Below are positions 34,535 to 44,715 of a stretch of 64,000 bases of DNA, in pieces (within the stretch, counting starts at the first letter, position 1; every line of letters starts with the position of its first letter). Position numbers and translations under genes: made by a program. Under the pieces are notes generated by a model that was given only the letters and a program-made list of their open reading frames with translations, did no database searches and was not told the DNA's origin. The DNA comes from Siphonodentalium dalli (Eukaryota > Mollusca > Scaphopoda > Gadilida > Siphonodentaliidae), in the NCBI GenBank assembly GCA_032622095.1, contig CP136061.1:97707345-97771344 (forward strand), read 5' to 3'.

Positions 34535-35270
34535 AGCCCTCGAATAAAACTTGTTCCAGTGGATAGAGGGATCAACCCAACGTAAGGCTATATAGGGTGG
34601 AATCCGTTTCTTCCTGAATTGTCGCATAGTTCAAAACGATATTGTTCTTGTCACTGTCACCAAATTTCAGTATTTACACTATTATCGTCGGTTGTCACAC
34701 AACATATATTCGATACGAATTTACTCGGTATCATTTGCGAGTTATTTTGCGACACATAATGAATAAGACAAAAACAAAACAAGATTGGAAGCTGCTCATG
34801 AAATTTTGACACTTTTATAGAAATTATTGACCGGTATACATTAACTATATCTATATTTCACGGAAGTGGTAATCCAGGCAAACGGAATGATCTAGAGTTA
34901 CATTTAGTTCATTCTATTCCTATAAATCTCATCACAATGATCACATAGATATTGAGATAAAGTTAATGTTTTCATTGGCCATATAGTTGAAGGCTGTTCT
35001 CGTGTGTTCGAATTTGTGAATTCAAACATATAGAACAAAAGCTATTCACAGACGTTATATATACATACGGACCACAGGGCACTTACAACTGTTACCGCGT
35101 TTATACTATACTCTAGGCATATGTTAGATATTTGGTGCAGCTGCATGCTATATGTATGTGTCTCCGTGATATACAGAGCGTTGCCCTTTGGACATGCCTG
35201 AGACCATACATGAATAACATACAAGGCTACGATTTTTAGAAGCTTTTCACATGGTTTTTTAATGCAAATC
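34535..35270. other. No recognisable gene
   Basis: No frame with support and no clear repeat. Confidence 0.5.
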
Positions 35271-35274
35271 ACAT

Positions 35275-35360
35275 TGTTTAGATTGGGTGGGATTAGAAAC
35301 CCGGCCCGTGACGACGAAAAAGCCTTGCGACTCGAAGTCCGAAGAAATACCATATGGCCA
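35275..35360 (-). mobile_element. SINE-like B-box fragment
   Basis: The minus strand has 'GGGTTTCTAATCCCACCCAA', a degraded T-arm/B-box. The same 'CCCACCCAAT' tail follows a better B-box at 53.07 kb. The upstream part ('CTTCGGACTTCGAGTCGCAAGG') has an anticodon-stem look, here quoted as 'GGACTTCGAGTCGCAAGG'. Low-confidence tRNA-derived SINE fragment. Confidence 0.35.
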
Positions 35361-35361
35361 G

Positions 35362-35840
35362 CGAATCGACCATAGATTGTTCTGTGTCGCTGATCATTCT
35401 AACACTTATCTCGCCGTATCCATGGGCTTTGTTCAGCTTGAATGATTTGATAGCTTATTCTACGTCGGATTAGGTAAAAATCAAATTTTGGCATTATTTT
35501 AATTTCTTCGGAAAGTTTGATAGGTTATGTTTGGAGTCATTGATGGTTGAGTTGGCAATAAACTCCATTATATATAAGAATTCCGTATGGAAGTTATCGG
35601 CTACCTTATTTACATCTGTTGTGTGATTCATGAGGTCATTCCAGTATACTGATTGGAGTATTCTATTTGCATGTGAAAAGTTAGCTTTCCTATAGTGCCA
35701 CACCTTTCTTTCGAAGGATGGTGCCCGAGTATTATTTAACTATATTGTAGCGTACACACCTAAATGGTCTGATACTCCGATGTTCAAAGTATTAGCTTCT
35801 AAGACAGGAACCACCAACGTGAACAGTGAAGTGATGTGGG
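35362..35840. other. No recognisable gene
   Basis: Short frames only; no motif. Confidence 0.5.
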
Positions 35841-35844
35841 CCGT

Positions 35845-35954
35845 ATAGCATCACGGCGAGTTGACTAGGTCAGATCGCCGTATCAAACGCCGAATTGCCG
35901 TAGGCAGAGAGTTTGATGTGGCGATCTGACCTCGTCAAAGAGACGTGATACTAT
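35845..35954. repeat. 110-bp foldback element
   Basis: 'GGTCAGATCGCC' pairs with 'GGCGATCTGACC', 'TCAAAC' with 'GTTTGA', and the outer 'ATCACG' with 'CGTGAT'. The loop is 'GCCGAATTGCCGTAGGCAGA'. A compact foldback MITE. Confidence 0.7.
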
Positions 35955-36029
35955 TATTATATGACTTAATATGTGACTTAAATTTATCCAAGAATTCACT
36001 TAATTACCCCAAAATACTCCATAGTAATA

Positions 36030-36134
36030 TCACACGGCACAATCGTTTCGACGATTCTACGACCAATTCCACGATTCTGCGGCTTGACAACCACGGTGCT
36101 GCGGCAGTTCAACGATTCTGCGGCCTTATTATAC
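36030..36134 (+). repeat. Left arm of a 3.4-kb inverted repeat pair
   Basis: About 105 bp beginning 'CACACGGCACAATCGTTTCG' with four 'CGATTCT.CG' subrepeats. It is the reverse complement of 39311-39418 with few differences. High similarity over the whole arm suggests terminal inverted repeats of one element. Confidence 0.65.
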
Positions 36135-36139
36135 GTGAT

Positions 36140-37030
36140 ATTTTATGACAAACATAGATAAAGGGGCCTTTTACTGAATTGGGACGATAAAAGTGGGCTT
36201 CTTCTTGCATGCATCGTGTAGAGTAGACTTTGCAGGTCCACCAGGTTAATTCACGGAATACATACGAAGATGAGATCTATACATAAAATGAGTCACAATC
36301 GGCTCGGTCAAGTCTGGATAATCCGATCAAATCGCGAACCGATCGCAAAAAGTAATTTCTTGGGCTACAAGGGGACATTAACGGTGCGAAAATTAACATC
36401 CAACGTACGCTTTGATAAGCATAAATGTATTATTTGTCACATTCGTACTCCCGTTGACGCAATATTCAATTAAACTATACACAGAAATGCAGTAACGGTG
36501 TCAACTATTTGACAACGCCCCGCTTCGACCATGACAACGACGATTGGGCGACCCGTTGAACGGTACTTTTCATTTGTATACGAAGTATCGGTCACTGCAC
36601 TGTCATCGGACAGCTTATTTATGCGTATAAGCCCGTGTATGCTGCATCAATACATGTTTGGAACAGTGCCTTCGTTGTACAATGCACATGTCCTGGATTC
36701 AATACAGTAGTGTGTATTTACTGATCCCCACATGTGAAGCTATAGAGACCAAGTCACATAAGAGATATAGTGGATTGGACAAAGCGTGACACACATGCTC
36801 GTGTAAAAATATATGTTGATACGGGTCGTAAACACAAGCCAACCACTGACTATTGACTATAAATGAGTATGTTGGACTAGTATGCATATAGTATGAATTT
36901 TATTTGATACATTGTTTTGAAAACTGTACAAATATTTATCGACAACACGAATTTTGTATTTTCGCATTCCGGCTAATCTTCAGCCGTAACATTACTTCGT
37001 ACTCGATAGACTTTCATATAGACTATAGAA
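36140..37030. other. No recognisable gene
   Basis: Interior of the 3.4-kb inverted pair; 67- and 62-codon frames without motifs. No transposase signature. Confidence 0.5.
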
Positions 37031-37035
37031 ACAGC

Positions 37036-37368
37036 CATATACGTGCGGCGTGACCTTGGCCTTGAAATCGGGTCAATTCAAGGTCAGATCGAGAATTTTG
37101 ATGGGATTTTCACGAAATTTGATACACTGGGTTACTTTTGTCCACTGAGTGTTTTGGACGGGTCAAATCGTGACCCCGACCTGACCTTCAAAATGATCAA
37201 TTCAAAGTCAAGTCGGGTAAAACCGGATGGATTTCGACGGGCACCTTTGTCGGGTACTTTTGTCCGGGCAGTGTTTTGGACTGGTCAAATCGTGACCCCA
37301 CTTGACCTTGACCTTCAAAATGGACAATTCAAGATCAAAGCCCGGACGAAGTCGGGTCACCTTCTAGT
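37036..37368 (+). mobile_element. Helitron-like 3' end with internal units
   Basis: Two and a half units of about 140 bp ('GGGTACTTTTGTCC', 'AGTGTTTTGGAC.GGTCAAAT', 'CGTGACCCC', 'TGACCTTCAAAATG') lead into a 16-nt hairpin, CCCGGACGAAGTCGGG (37341-37356), and then TCACCTTCTAGT ending at 37368. A short GC-rich hairpin about 7-10 nt before CTRRT is the established Helitron 3' signature. No Rep or helicase is present, so it is non-autonomous. Confidence 0.6.
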
Positions 37369-37681
37369 ATCTATATAAAAGCTGAGTGTGTGTGTCTTTC
37401 TGTAACTATGTCATGCTTTACGATGCGTTCAAAATATATGACCCTCATATCCATTGCGCCCAATTTTTTATCATTTTCTGCACCACATCTTAGAATAAGC
37501 GAGATCACCGAGTCGCGGTCATATTGGATTACCCAGACCCCATTCCGCGGTTTAAGTCTACGTGTCAAAGTTCTGGATGTGCATTCCATATCATGATATT
37601 TTAATATTCATGAAATACATGTCCGCGTTCACGGAAAATATATAGCGGTAATTAAGGACGGATGATATAAATGATTTATAT

Positions 37682-38000
37682 AGAGGATCCCCAACGAGAA
37701 ATGTTGGGATATAACATTTTATAAAACGAGTTTGATAACTTTCTTTATACCCTTTTTTAAAATATCAAAATATTTAAAAGAAGCTGAAAATGCATGCACA
37801 ATGGATATATTTACGTTGTCGGCCGAGACGCTACACAAAGGTATACGACAGAATAGCGCACTCTGGCTGGCGACGAAAAATATAGTCCCCCAATTGTATC
37901 TATTTTCGTCAAAGCAAAGGAGTTGGGACCAAAATTTCCAATATCTAATGTTGGTGTCATGCGCGGCTTTTCGAAAGTACTATTAATCCGCGCGGTCATT
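37682..38000 (-). mobile_element. Family R element, copy B
   Basis: The reverse complement contains 'GACACCAACATTAGATAT', 'AATAGATACAATTGGGGGAC' and the terminal 'TATAAAATGTTATATCCCAAC' (first 20 bases) with 'GGGGATCCTCT', in the order of copies A and C. Diverged, no coding. Confidence 0.45.
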
Positions 38001-38357
38001 GCGGGTGTGATGTCAAGTATCCCGGGAAGCACGCACATATTCATCATTAGTGGATATAAGGAAATATGCAATATTAGGATCTTTTAATGATACAATATAT
38101 ACAACTTTGCCAAAGTGAAAAAAAAAAACACATTTAAAATGGAACATTATTTTGTCTTGAATGTGTCTTTACTTCCTCTTGTGTTGTGGTAAGGAAATCA
38201 ATATTATTTTTGTTAATCCGTCTTTTTAGCTCGTTTTCCTTCTTAAAATATGATTATGTGATAAAGTGGATTTCAAATTCGTCCCAGTTATTTGCAAAAT
38301 AATTTATTAACCTTGTCCATTTTAAAGTCAGCTTGAAAAAACACATTAGAGATTATC

Positions 38358-38505
38358 TATCCCTCCCCCATTTTCCTATCTCTCTCCCTATCTCTCTCCC
38401 CTCTCTCTCCACTCTCTCTCCCCTCTCTCTCTCCCCTCTCGCCACCCCCTCCTCCTCTCTCCCTCCCCTCAGATCTTCCCGTCCCCTCTTTCTCCCTATA
38501 TATAT
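38358..38505. repeat. Polypyrimidine (C/T) tract
   Basis: About 150 bp almost entirely C and T on the plus strand, rich in 'CTCTCTCCC'. Long homopyrimidine tracts can form triplex DNA. The 67-codon Ser/Pro/Leu frame in it is low-complexity. Confidence 0.85.
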
Positions 38506-38509
38506 ATTA

Positions 38510-39305
38510 AGTTTCATGTGTGGAGTTAATTTCTAAGGCGACCATTCTCCACCATCGATACCACAGCGCAACTGAGAATAAGACATGTTGGCGATAAGAA
38601 AATACCGAGGCATTGTGAGTCGACTGCGTACAGACAGACGGAAGGAAAGTTGGATAGGCGGAAAGGCAATTTAAATCATGTAATGTGTGGTGCACATATA
38701 TGGAAATTAAACATGTACAGTATAGCAATATACGATTCGACATTACTTTATTTTCCTCAGCTCAAATAAAAGAGTCTTAATCTCGTAGGCTTGAGGTCGT
38801 GTGATTCATATGCGTATTCATGTCTATAGCGAGCGTGCCATTCATTAGAAAACGACTTCTCGTGAGCACAATTTAATGAAATTTCAATTGCTGGTCGCAC
38901 AATCGTCGCTGTCATAGTCGACTCATCGGCGTTGTCAATTGAATGCGATGATACCCCCGCAAATATGGACACAGCGCCATCAATCACAAAACTGAGGTTA
39001 ACATCAGTTGTGAAAAATCACCCAAAGACTTATGGCTATGTTATTATTTGGTTTCCACTCAATTTTATAGGACATTATATATATTTTCTAAACTCTGAAG
39101 ACGATATTCACTCAGTGATGTGTGTAAAACCAGAACAACCGGTCTATTTGTGTCAAAGATTATGTATTGTTGTGCTAACTGTCTAGTGCTGAACTCTCTA
39201 TCGATTATCGAATCGAAGATCGCCGTACCTAATAGAAATATAATATATGGTACATATACCTGTCCGTATTTCTGGATTTATTCATTCTTTAATTTTGTTT
39301 TAGTT
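38510..39305. other. No recognisable gene
   Basis: Interior of the 3.4-kb inverted pair. Frames at 38932-39186 and 39120-39338 have no motif. Confidence 0.5.
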
Positions 39306-39310
39306 TTTAT

Positions 39311-39418
39311 CGCATCGGCCTGGTCGCAGAATCGTTAAATTGCCGCAGCACCGTGGTTGTCAAGCCGCAGAATCGTGGAATTGGTCGCAGAATCGTCGAA
39401 ACGATTGTGCCGTGTGAA
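39311..39418 (-). repeat. Right arm of the 3.4-kb inverted repeat pair
   Basis: Reverse complement of 36030-36134, ending '...CGATTGTGCCGTGTG'. Together the arms bracket 3.4 kb. Confidence 0.65.
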
Positions 39419-39424
39419 TATATC

Positions 39425-40043
39425 ATATCCTTGGACTATATTTTCCGTCAATACACCAGCCTCGTTCTCGTTTCAAAGTATCATAATACCACACCGTGGA
39501 TTCCGATGTTCCGGAAACAATCACCAGAAAATACCGTATTTTAGCGAGAAAAACCACAGTCATATAATAAAACTACTACGTTTTTGTTTCTTTTGGGAAC
39601 TTACTCATTCCAGGTCCAAATGACTTGGGTGCAGGTTCAGTAACCGGGCGTGGTACATACATTAAATTGGTGTAATATTCCATTTATGTGTTATGGACAT
39701 TACGCTAGCTCTATACCAAACATGTTAATTGACTTTACGAACCACCCAATTTGCTGTTTTGTTTTTATACAGTATAACATAATTTAAACAGGATAACATT
39801 ATGTCATCTTACAGTCGAAATCATATATGATGGATGTAATAGTTACAACGTTCCATTGTTATTACTGAGATCAACAAAGATTTCCAAATCACAACAATTG
39901 TCTTGATCGGTTACATACCTTTATTCCGAAGACCCAAATGTTCGATATTCCGAAGTTCCGATACGTTGTCCGCAGTGGCGTTGTGGACGAGTAGCCCACT
40001 TTCATTCCGGCCTTGGTTTTGTGGTCGATGACTTGGGTATCGT
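39425..40043. other. No recognisable gene
   Basis: Contains a two-unit fragment of the 'TATTCCGAAG' repeat at about 39922-39960; otherwise nothing supported. Confidence 0.45.
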
Positions 40044-40098
40044 ATATGTGACCCGCCATATCAAATCCAGTCGTAAGTCGGGATTTTTTTTCCCTGTG

Positions 40099-40165
40099 CC
40101 AATGCATTCTCTTATATATGCGATTCGACCATAGGTCGCCTCGCATATATAAGACAATGCATTGG
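40099..40165 (+). repeat. 67-bp palindrome, P1
   Basis: Arms 'CCAATGCATTCTCTTATATA' and the complement ending GCATTGG, with the core 'CGACCATAGGTCG'. Two arm mismatches relative to the others. Confidence 0.9.
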
Positions 40166-40385
40166 CCTAACAATTTTTTACAATTTTAATAATTTGTTCT
40201 TGTATTCTTTAACAATTTTATAATTTCACCCATACAGAGCCCCAGACAAACATGAGCAGACGACACTCTTCTATATGCTTCTATATATGTTTGGGGCTCC
40301 CTGCAGGGTAATGGATGTTTTTTATTCTTTGTCCTAAAAATTGTAAGAAACATTTATTTTAAAAAAATGATGAAAAATTGTTAGG

Positions 40386-40452
40386 CCAATGCATTCTCTT
40401 ATATATGCGAGGCGACCTATGGTCGACCCGCATATATAAGATAATGCATTGG
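40386..40452 (-). repeat. 67-bp palindrome, P2
   Basis: Inverted relative to P1, as shown by the flanks (GTTAG before, CACAGGG after). Confidence 0.9.
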
Positions 40453-41019
40453 CACAGGGTAAACAAATCCCGACTTACGACTGGTTTTGATATGGTGGGT
40501 CACATATGTGCTTACCAAAGCATGGGAGAAAAAACAGGCATTTCCACAAGTGATTTAGTGGCTGAAATCGACATTCCATTCTAGGTTATTCCCTCTCCAT
40601 TTGCTTTCGATTATACAATTTTACACGAACTGAGGAGGTTTTCTGCGATCAGAAACTGTGCGCTTATAGTATGGTATATAGCATAGTAACACATATCGAA
40701 ACATGTGACTACGTTTCACGACACTCTGAGTTCGAGATACGCAACAGGATACAATGTTCATATGCGGCAATCCGTCAACCGAAAATTGCTACAATACTCG
40801 AATTTATTGTGTTAGAGTGTTAAACCTTCCCATCACTAGCATCAAGCTATCAGTTCCAGCTGGCAAGTGCTTCTATACATGTACATGTATATAATAAATA
40901 TTCATCAAACTTGCACTCTAAAACTTTGAACCGACAATAATTATGATTTTATAGTATTATAATACATGAAATCTCAACTGAATTTCAGCTATTGCTGTTT
41001 TCTCGAGGGACCCTGCTTA

Positions 41020-41700
41020 ACTATGGTTTATTTATTTTTTTGATTACTATAGTATTACCACCCAAAAAGGCCATTGTAATTCACGTTGGCCACCAGCAAG
41101 GTTATAAACCGTTTATTTCACTTTGATTACCATGGTTTTACCACCCAATTTACAACAGTCTTTTGAGTGGTAAAACTATGGTAATAATGGAAATTACAAT
41201 ATTGAAAAAACAATAGTTAATTTACAATGGTTGTTTTTGTGGTGAAGCAATAGTAACAAAAAACAATAATAAATTTTCAACGGTTCTTTGGATGGTAAAA
41301 CTATGGTAATCACTCATCACGGTGATTACCATAGCGAAATATACAACAGTTAATTTACAACGGTCTTTTGAGTGTTAAAACTATGGTAATCATCATAATA
41401 CCATGGAGGCATAGTAATTATCATGGAGGCATGGTGCAACAATGGTAAATTAACTACTGTTTTTTTACTATATATTTACCGCTCAAATAACCGTTGTAAA
41501 ACTATGGTTTAACCACAACCGTTTTAAATTTACCACCCAAATCACCATTGTAAATTAACCACTCAAATCACCGTTGTAAATTTATCACTCAAATAACCGT
41601 TATAAATTAACTATAGTTTCAGATAACCATTGTAAATTAACTGTTGTTTTTTATTATGGTAAACCATAGTTCTACTATAGTAAAACAATAGTAAATGTTT
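41020..41700. repeat. Degenerate 'AACTATGGTAA / ACCACTCAAAT' repeat block
   Basis: Dense short words 'ACTATGGTAAT', 'TTTACAACGGT', 'ACCACCCAAA' and 'CCGTTGTAAAT' in both orientations over about 680 bp. The words complement one another, so the block is strongly self-folding. Confidence 0.75.
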
Positions 41701-41704
41701 ATAA

Positions 41705-42260
41705 GGGTTACTTCCCAGCGGTTGAAACAATTCTAGTTAATCACCTCATCGGATCGTATCGCATAGGCAATTATCAAATTCACGCATGATGGACCCGCAC
41801 TCCCGCCCCCCCCCCGTTGCCTCGTTTGACACTAGGGAAAATATACTGGTAATGTTACTGGAAAGACTGCTGTATGGTATGATGTTGGTCACTAATCTAT
41901 ATGATGTCACGGAGACAACTCCAAGAATACACATTTTAACAAAGAACGGACACTACCACGAATACTACGATCCTGTTTTACATCGGGGGAAACATGCTAC
42001 GGATTTGTTCCCATAAATGGTCTTTCAGCACAACATTAACCAATAAATGATTGTTCAGTCGTACATTTCAATTATGGGACGTGTGAGCATTGTACATGTA
42101 TATATACATTTATTAGTATTATAGTATTTACCTCATGGCCAGGTGGATGTGGATTATGACTCCTTCGATTCCCTGTCGCGACGTCACCGAATGCTTCCAT
42201 GGTCCACATATTGGTGGAGGCTTTAAAATAATTTAATTTGCATATCAATTGACATCCCTT
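41705..42260. other. No recognisable gene
   Basis: A 76-codon frame (41786-42016) has no motif. It spans a C-run artefact-prone 'CCCCCCCCC'. Confidence 0.4.
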
Positions 42261-42264
42261 ACAA

Positions 42265-42490
42265 TACTCTGACCTTCGGAGTATCGGATCTTCGGATTAT
42301 CGGACTTTCGAATTATCGGACATTCGGACTACTCGGCCTTCGGAGTATCGGACCTTACGAGTATGGAACCCTCGTAGTATTGGGTCTTCGGAATATAGCA
42401 TCTTCTGAGTAGCGGACCTTCTTAATATGGGACCTTCGTAATATAGGGTCTTCGGAGCATAGGACCTTCGATCGAACCTTCGGAATAAAG
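42265..42490. repeat. 18-bp tandem array 'GGACCTTCGGAGTATC'
   Basis: About twelve diverged 18-bp units. Related to the 27265-27372 array and, like it, about 200 bp upstream of a lectin-type exon. Confidence 0.85.
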
Positions 42491-42683
42491 GGTCGACACC
42501 CTTTTACCGATTTCCGTAGAATATTTAAACCTCCCCCCCCCCCCAATGTTCAACGGCGACCAAAATAATGAGAAGAGATTCAGCTAAAAACCAGACGCGT
42601 GAGCAGTCCGTGTCAGTCCTGTGTTTTATCGTACATTATTTTGTACACAAACTGATTTGCATGTTCGATGTACATTTTCTCAG

Positions 42684-42892
42684 ATCTCTACGTCGACGGA
42701 GAAAAAACAGATGGCACTCAGACAGTCTACAGCTGGGACGGCACCGTGATGTCGTGGATCGACTGGAATCCTGGTCAACCGGAGTCACCGGCGGATCTGT
42801 ACATGATGCTGAGAAAGGATGGGGGCGGCGTCTACAGGTCACACGATGATGACGGAGGAGGCAAAAAACCGACACTTTGTCAACGGCCTTAG
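42684..42892 (+). CDS. C-type-lectin-like terminal exon
   Basis: The acceptor 'GTACATTTTCTCAG' (ending 42683) begins a phase-1 exon: one base from the previous exon plus AT gives Asp, then LYVDGEKTDGT, and 69 residues to the TAG at 42890-42892. The block YSWDGTVMSWIDWNPGQPES with later ADLYMML...LCQ matches the second half of a C-type lectin domain (W-x-DG-x-W, then W-x-x-GQP). GQPES replaces the usual sugar-binding EPN/QPD plus Asn, the WND strand motif is missing and only the last Cys (LCQ) remains, so sugar binding is doubtful. The first half of the domain was not found. The gene may be a separate lectin gene, or a downstream exon of the PAN-Thr gene 14 kb upstream, whose donor phase is compatible. 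Confidence 0.55.
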
Positions 42893-42894
42893 GG

Positions 42895-43550
42895 TTTCTG
42901 CGATGACAAAGTCACACAAACATTGTTATGTAGTCCTGCTATAATGTTGTATGGAGTATTCAGCCCTATATATATGCGTGTTGTTAGAACGAACCGATGC
43001 TGATAAATCTTTACTGGCTTAAGATACCGGTCATATATACATGACTCCTTCTACGTTTACACGTGTACTTGTTCAACGACGACATAACTAACTGACAGTC
43101 GATTGGATGTTTCCCTTTAATCAAATTAACGCTATCGCAATATTATAACCTATTGTGGTTGGTTGACGGTAACACAGTGTAAAATTAGCCATTTGGAGCT
43201 TATGCTCAACATCGGCGCGGAGCCATAATAACGTATATGTTTTTTTTCCGCCGACAGTCATGGTCATTCGCAGGAATTTGCATTTATTCCGGAAGAATAA
43301 CAACACAAACTGTTGAAATCTCATGCGAAAGGAGGTCCATGCACGAAGAGCCGATGAACTGTTACATTTGTTTCAAGTATGTGGTCGGCTCTAGATGTAC
43401 CATGTTATATTTTGCGCGGCTCTCTGATCAAATAAAGACGCCTTTTCTTAATAGTGCCGGAACATAACTTAGAATAGTTATGCTATATCGCGCTCACTGT
43501 TGTAAGAAGACCCCCAATCAAAACGGCTCTTGGTAGTTTTGATCCTTTTT
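42895..43550. other. No recognisable gene
   Basis: No frame with motif support (43237-43467 lacks a fold I know). The lectin exon's polyadenylation signal is not evident nearby. Confidence 0.45.
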
Positions 43551-43559
43551 CAGCAACGA

Positions 43560-44105
43560 TATGACAATATATCACATGAAACCCATATTATATCATTAAA
43601 AATCCATTACATATTTGATTATCTCGCACTAGTTATGAATATTTACACTGACTCAGACGGATTAATACTATTTCGAAAAGCCGCGCATGACACCAACACC
43701 AGACAATGCAAACTGATTGCTTTGTTCATTAAAGTTAAAATATTGTCCAACTTATTTGCACTAACGAAAATAGGCACAAAAACAAAGAGGCAAATTTGGG
43801 GACTATATTTTCCGTCCCCAGCCCGAGCGCGCAATATGGTTGTGAAGCGTTTCAGTCAACGCTGTAAATGTATGGATCTTTATTTTTTTTTTAAACATAA
43901 AGCTCTAGTTTATTTCATGTGATATACAAGATCTTCGAACCGTTATGATAGGATATAAGATTGTATAAAACTCATTTGATAAATTTGATTCACAACTCAT
44001 ATACGACTCGTTGTGATTCAAATTTATCAAACATGTTTCATAAAATCTTATATCCCATCATAATGAGTTGGAGATCCTCTAAAACTTAAATTGTAGATGA
44101 TTTCA
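43560..44105 (+). mobile_element. Family R element, copy C
   Basis: Blocks 'CATGAAACCCATATTATATC', 'TTAATACTATTTCGAAAAG', 'GACACCAACACCAGACAAT' and 'GGGGACTATATTTTC', then a terminal hairpin of about 165 bp (43927-44092) pairing 'GGATATAAGATTGTATAAA' with 'TCATAAAATCTTATATCC'. The shared order with copy A defines the family. Confidence 0.6.
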
Positions 44106-44309
44106 AATTCAGTGTTTCTAACCAGCATCGGCTGGTTCTATTAACAAGGGCGATAAATCAGCAGAATACAGAAGGTGGCAGAAGAATAGCAGACGAAAGT
44201 GATAAAAAATGAGTCATGTTTGTTCTGGAAATTAATTTGTTACAAATGATTCATAGTGTGCGTAGCATGGACTTCATAATCATATTGAAAGATTTCTTTT
44301 TATGTTAGG

Positions 44310-44376
44310 CCAATTAATTCTCTTATATATGCGAGGCGACCTATGGTCGACTCGCATAAATAAGAGAATGCAATGG
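44310..44376 (-). repeat. 67-bp palindrome, P3 (solitary)
   Basis: Flanks GTTAG and CACAG show minus orientation. No partner palindrome or internal 220-bp segment is adjacent, so it is solitary. Confidence 0.85.
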
Positions 44377-44665
44377 CACAGTGTTTTCGCAAAATTTCAG
44401 GAAGCTCCAGTCATGAAAGGGTTAAGAAGATTTTGGCGTTCAAATTTCAAAACCTCGAAAAATTAGTGACCGAAGTCAATTGAATTCTTGTATCATCTCA
44501 ACCGTCATATTTAGTTGGGATCGAGTTGGGGACGGGATCCATAGTGAGCTAGCACAGATTGATACAAAGTGGATTCCCTTTTTTGGAAGGTGGTTTGGGG
44601 TGGCTATCACCGGGATTGTCGGAAGGACCGATTGGTCCTCCCCTTAACCACTCATGTTTTTGGCC

Positions 44666-44671
44666 TTTATT
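44666..44671 (-). promoter_or_regulatory. Polyadenylation signal AATAAA
   Basis: AATAAA on the minus strand in 'TCTGAATAAAGGCC', about 45 nt past the stop of the ORF at 44716-45648. It supports transcription of that ORF, although AATAAA is frequent in AT-rich DNA. Confidence 0.45.
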
Positions 44672-44715
44672 CAGAACACATAATAAAAAAAATAAAAAAA
44701 GAAGCAATTTTTTAT

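Larger units (their letters stand above)
40044..40507. mobile_element. Composite element with paired 67-bp palindromes, copy 1
   Basis: The outer inverted repeats run from 'ATATGTGACCCGCCATATC' (40044) to its complement ending near 40507. Each end then carries 'CAGTCGTAAGTCGGGAT', a short A/T run, 'CCCTGTG' and a 67-bp palindrome (40099-40165; 40386-40452). Between the palindromes lie about 220 bp ('CTAACAATTTTTTACAA', 'CCCATACAGAGCCCCAGACA', 'TTTGGGGCTCCCTGCAGGG') that are the same in the copy at 61.99-62.41 kb. No coding. The boundaries are judged from where inverted similarity stops. Confidence 0.7.

Noticed and set aside
38333-38536. Ser/Pro/Leu-rich frame
   Set aside because: Low-complexity translation of the C/T tract.
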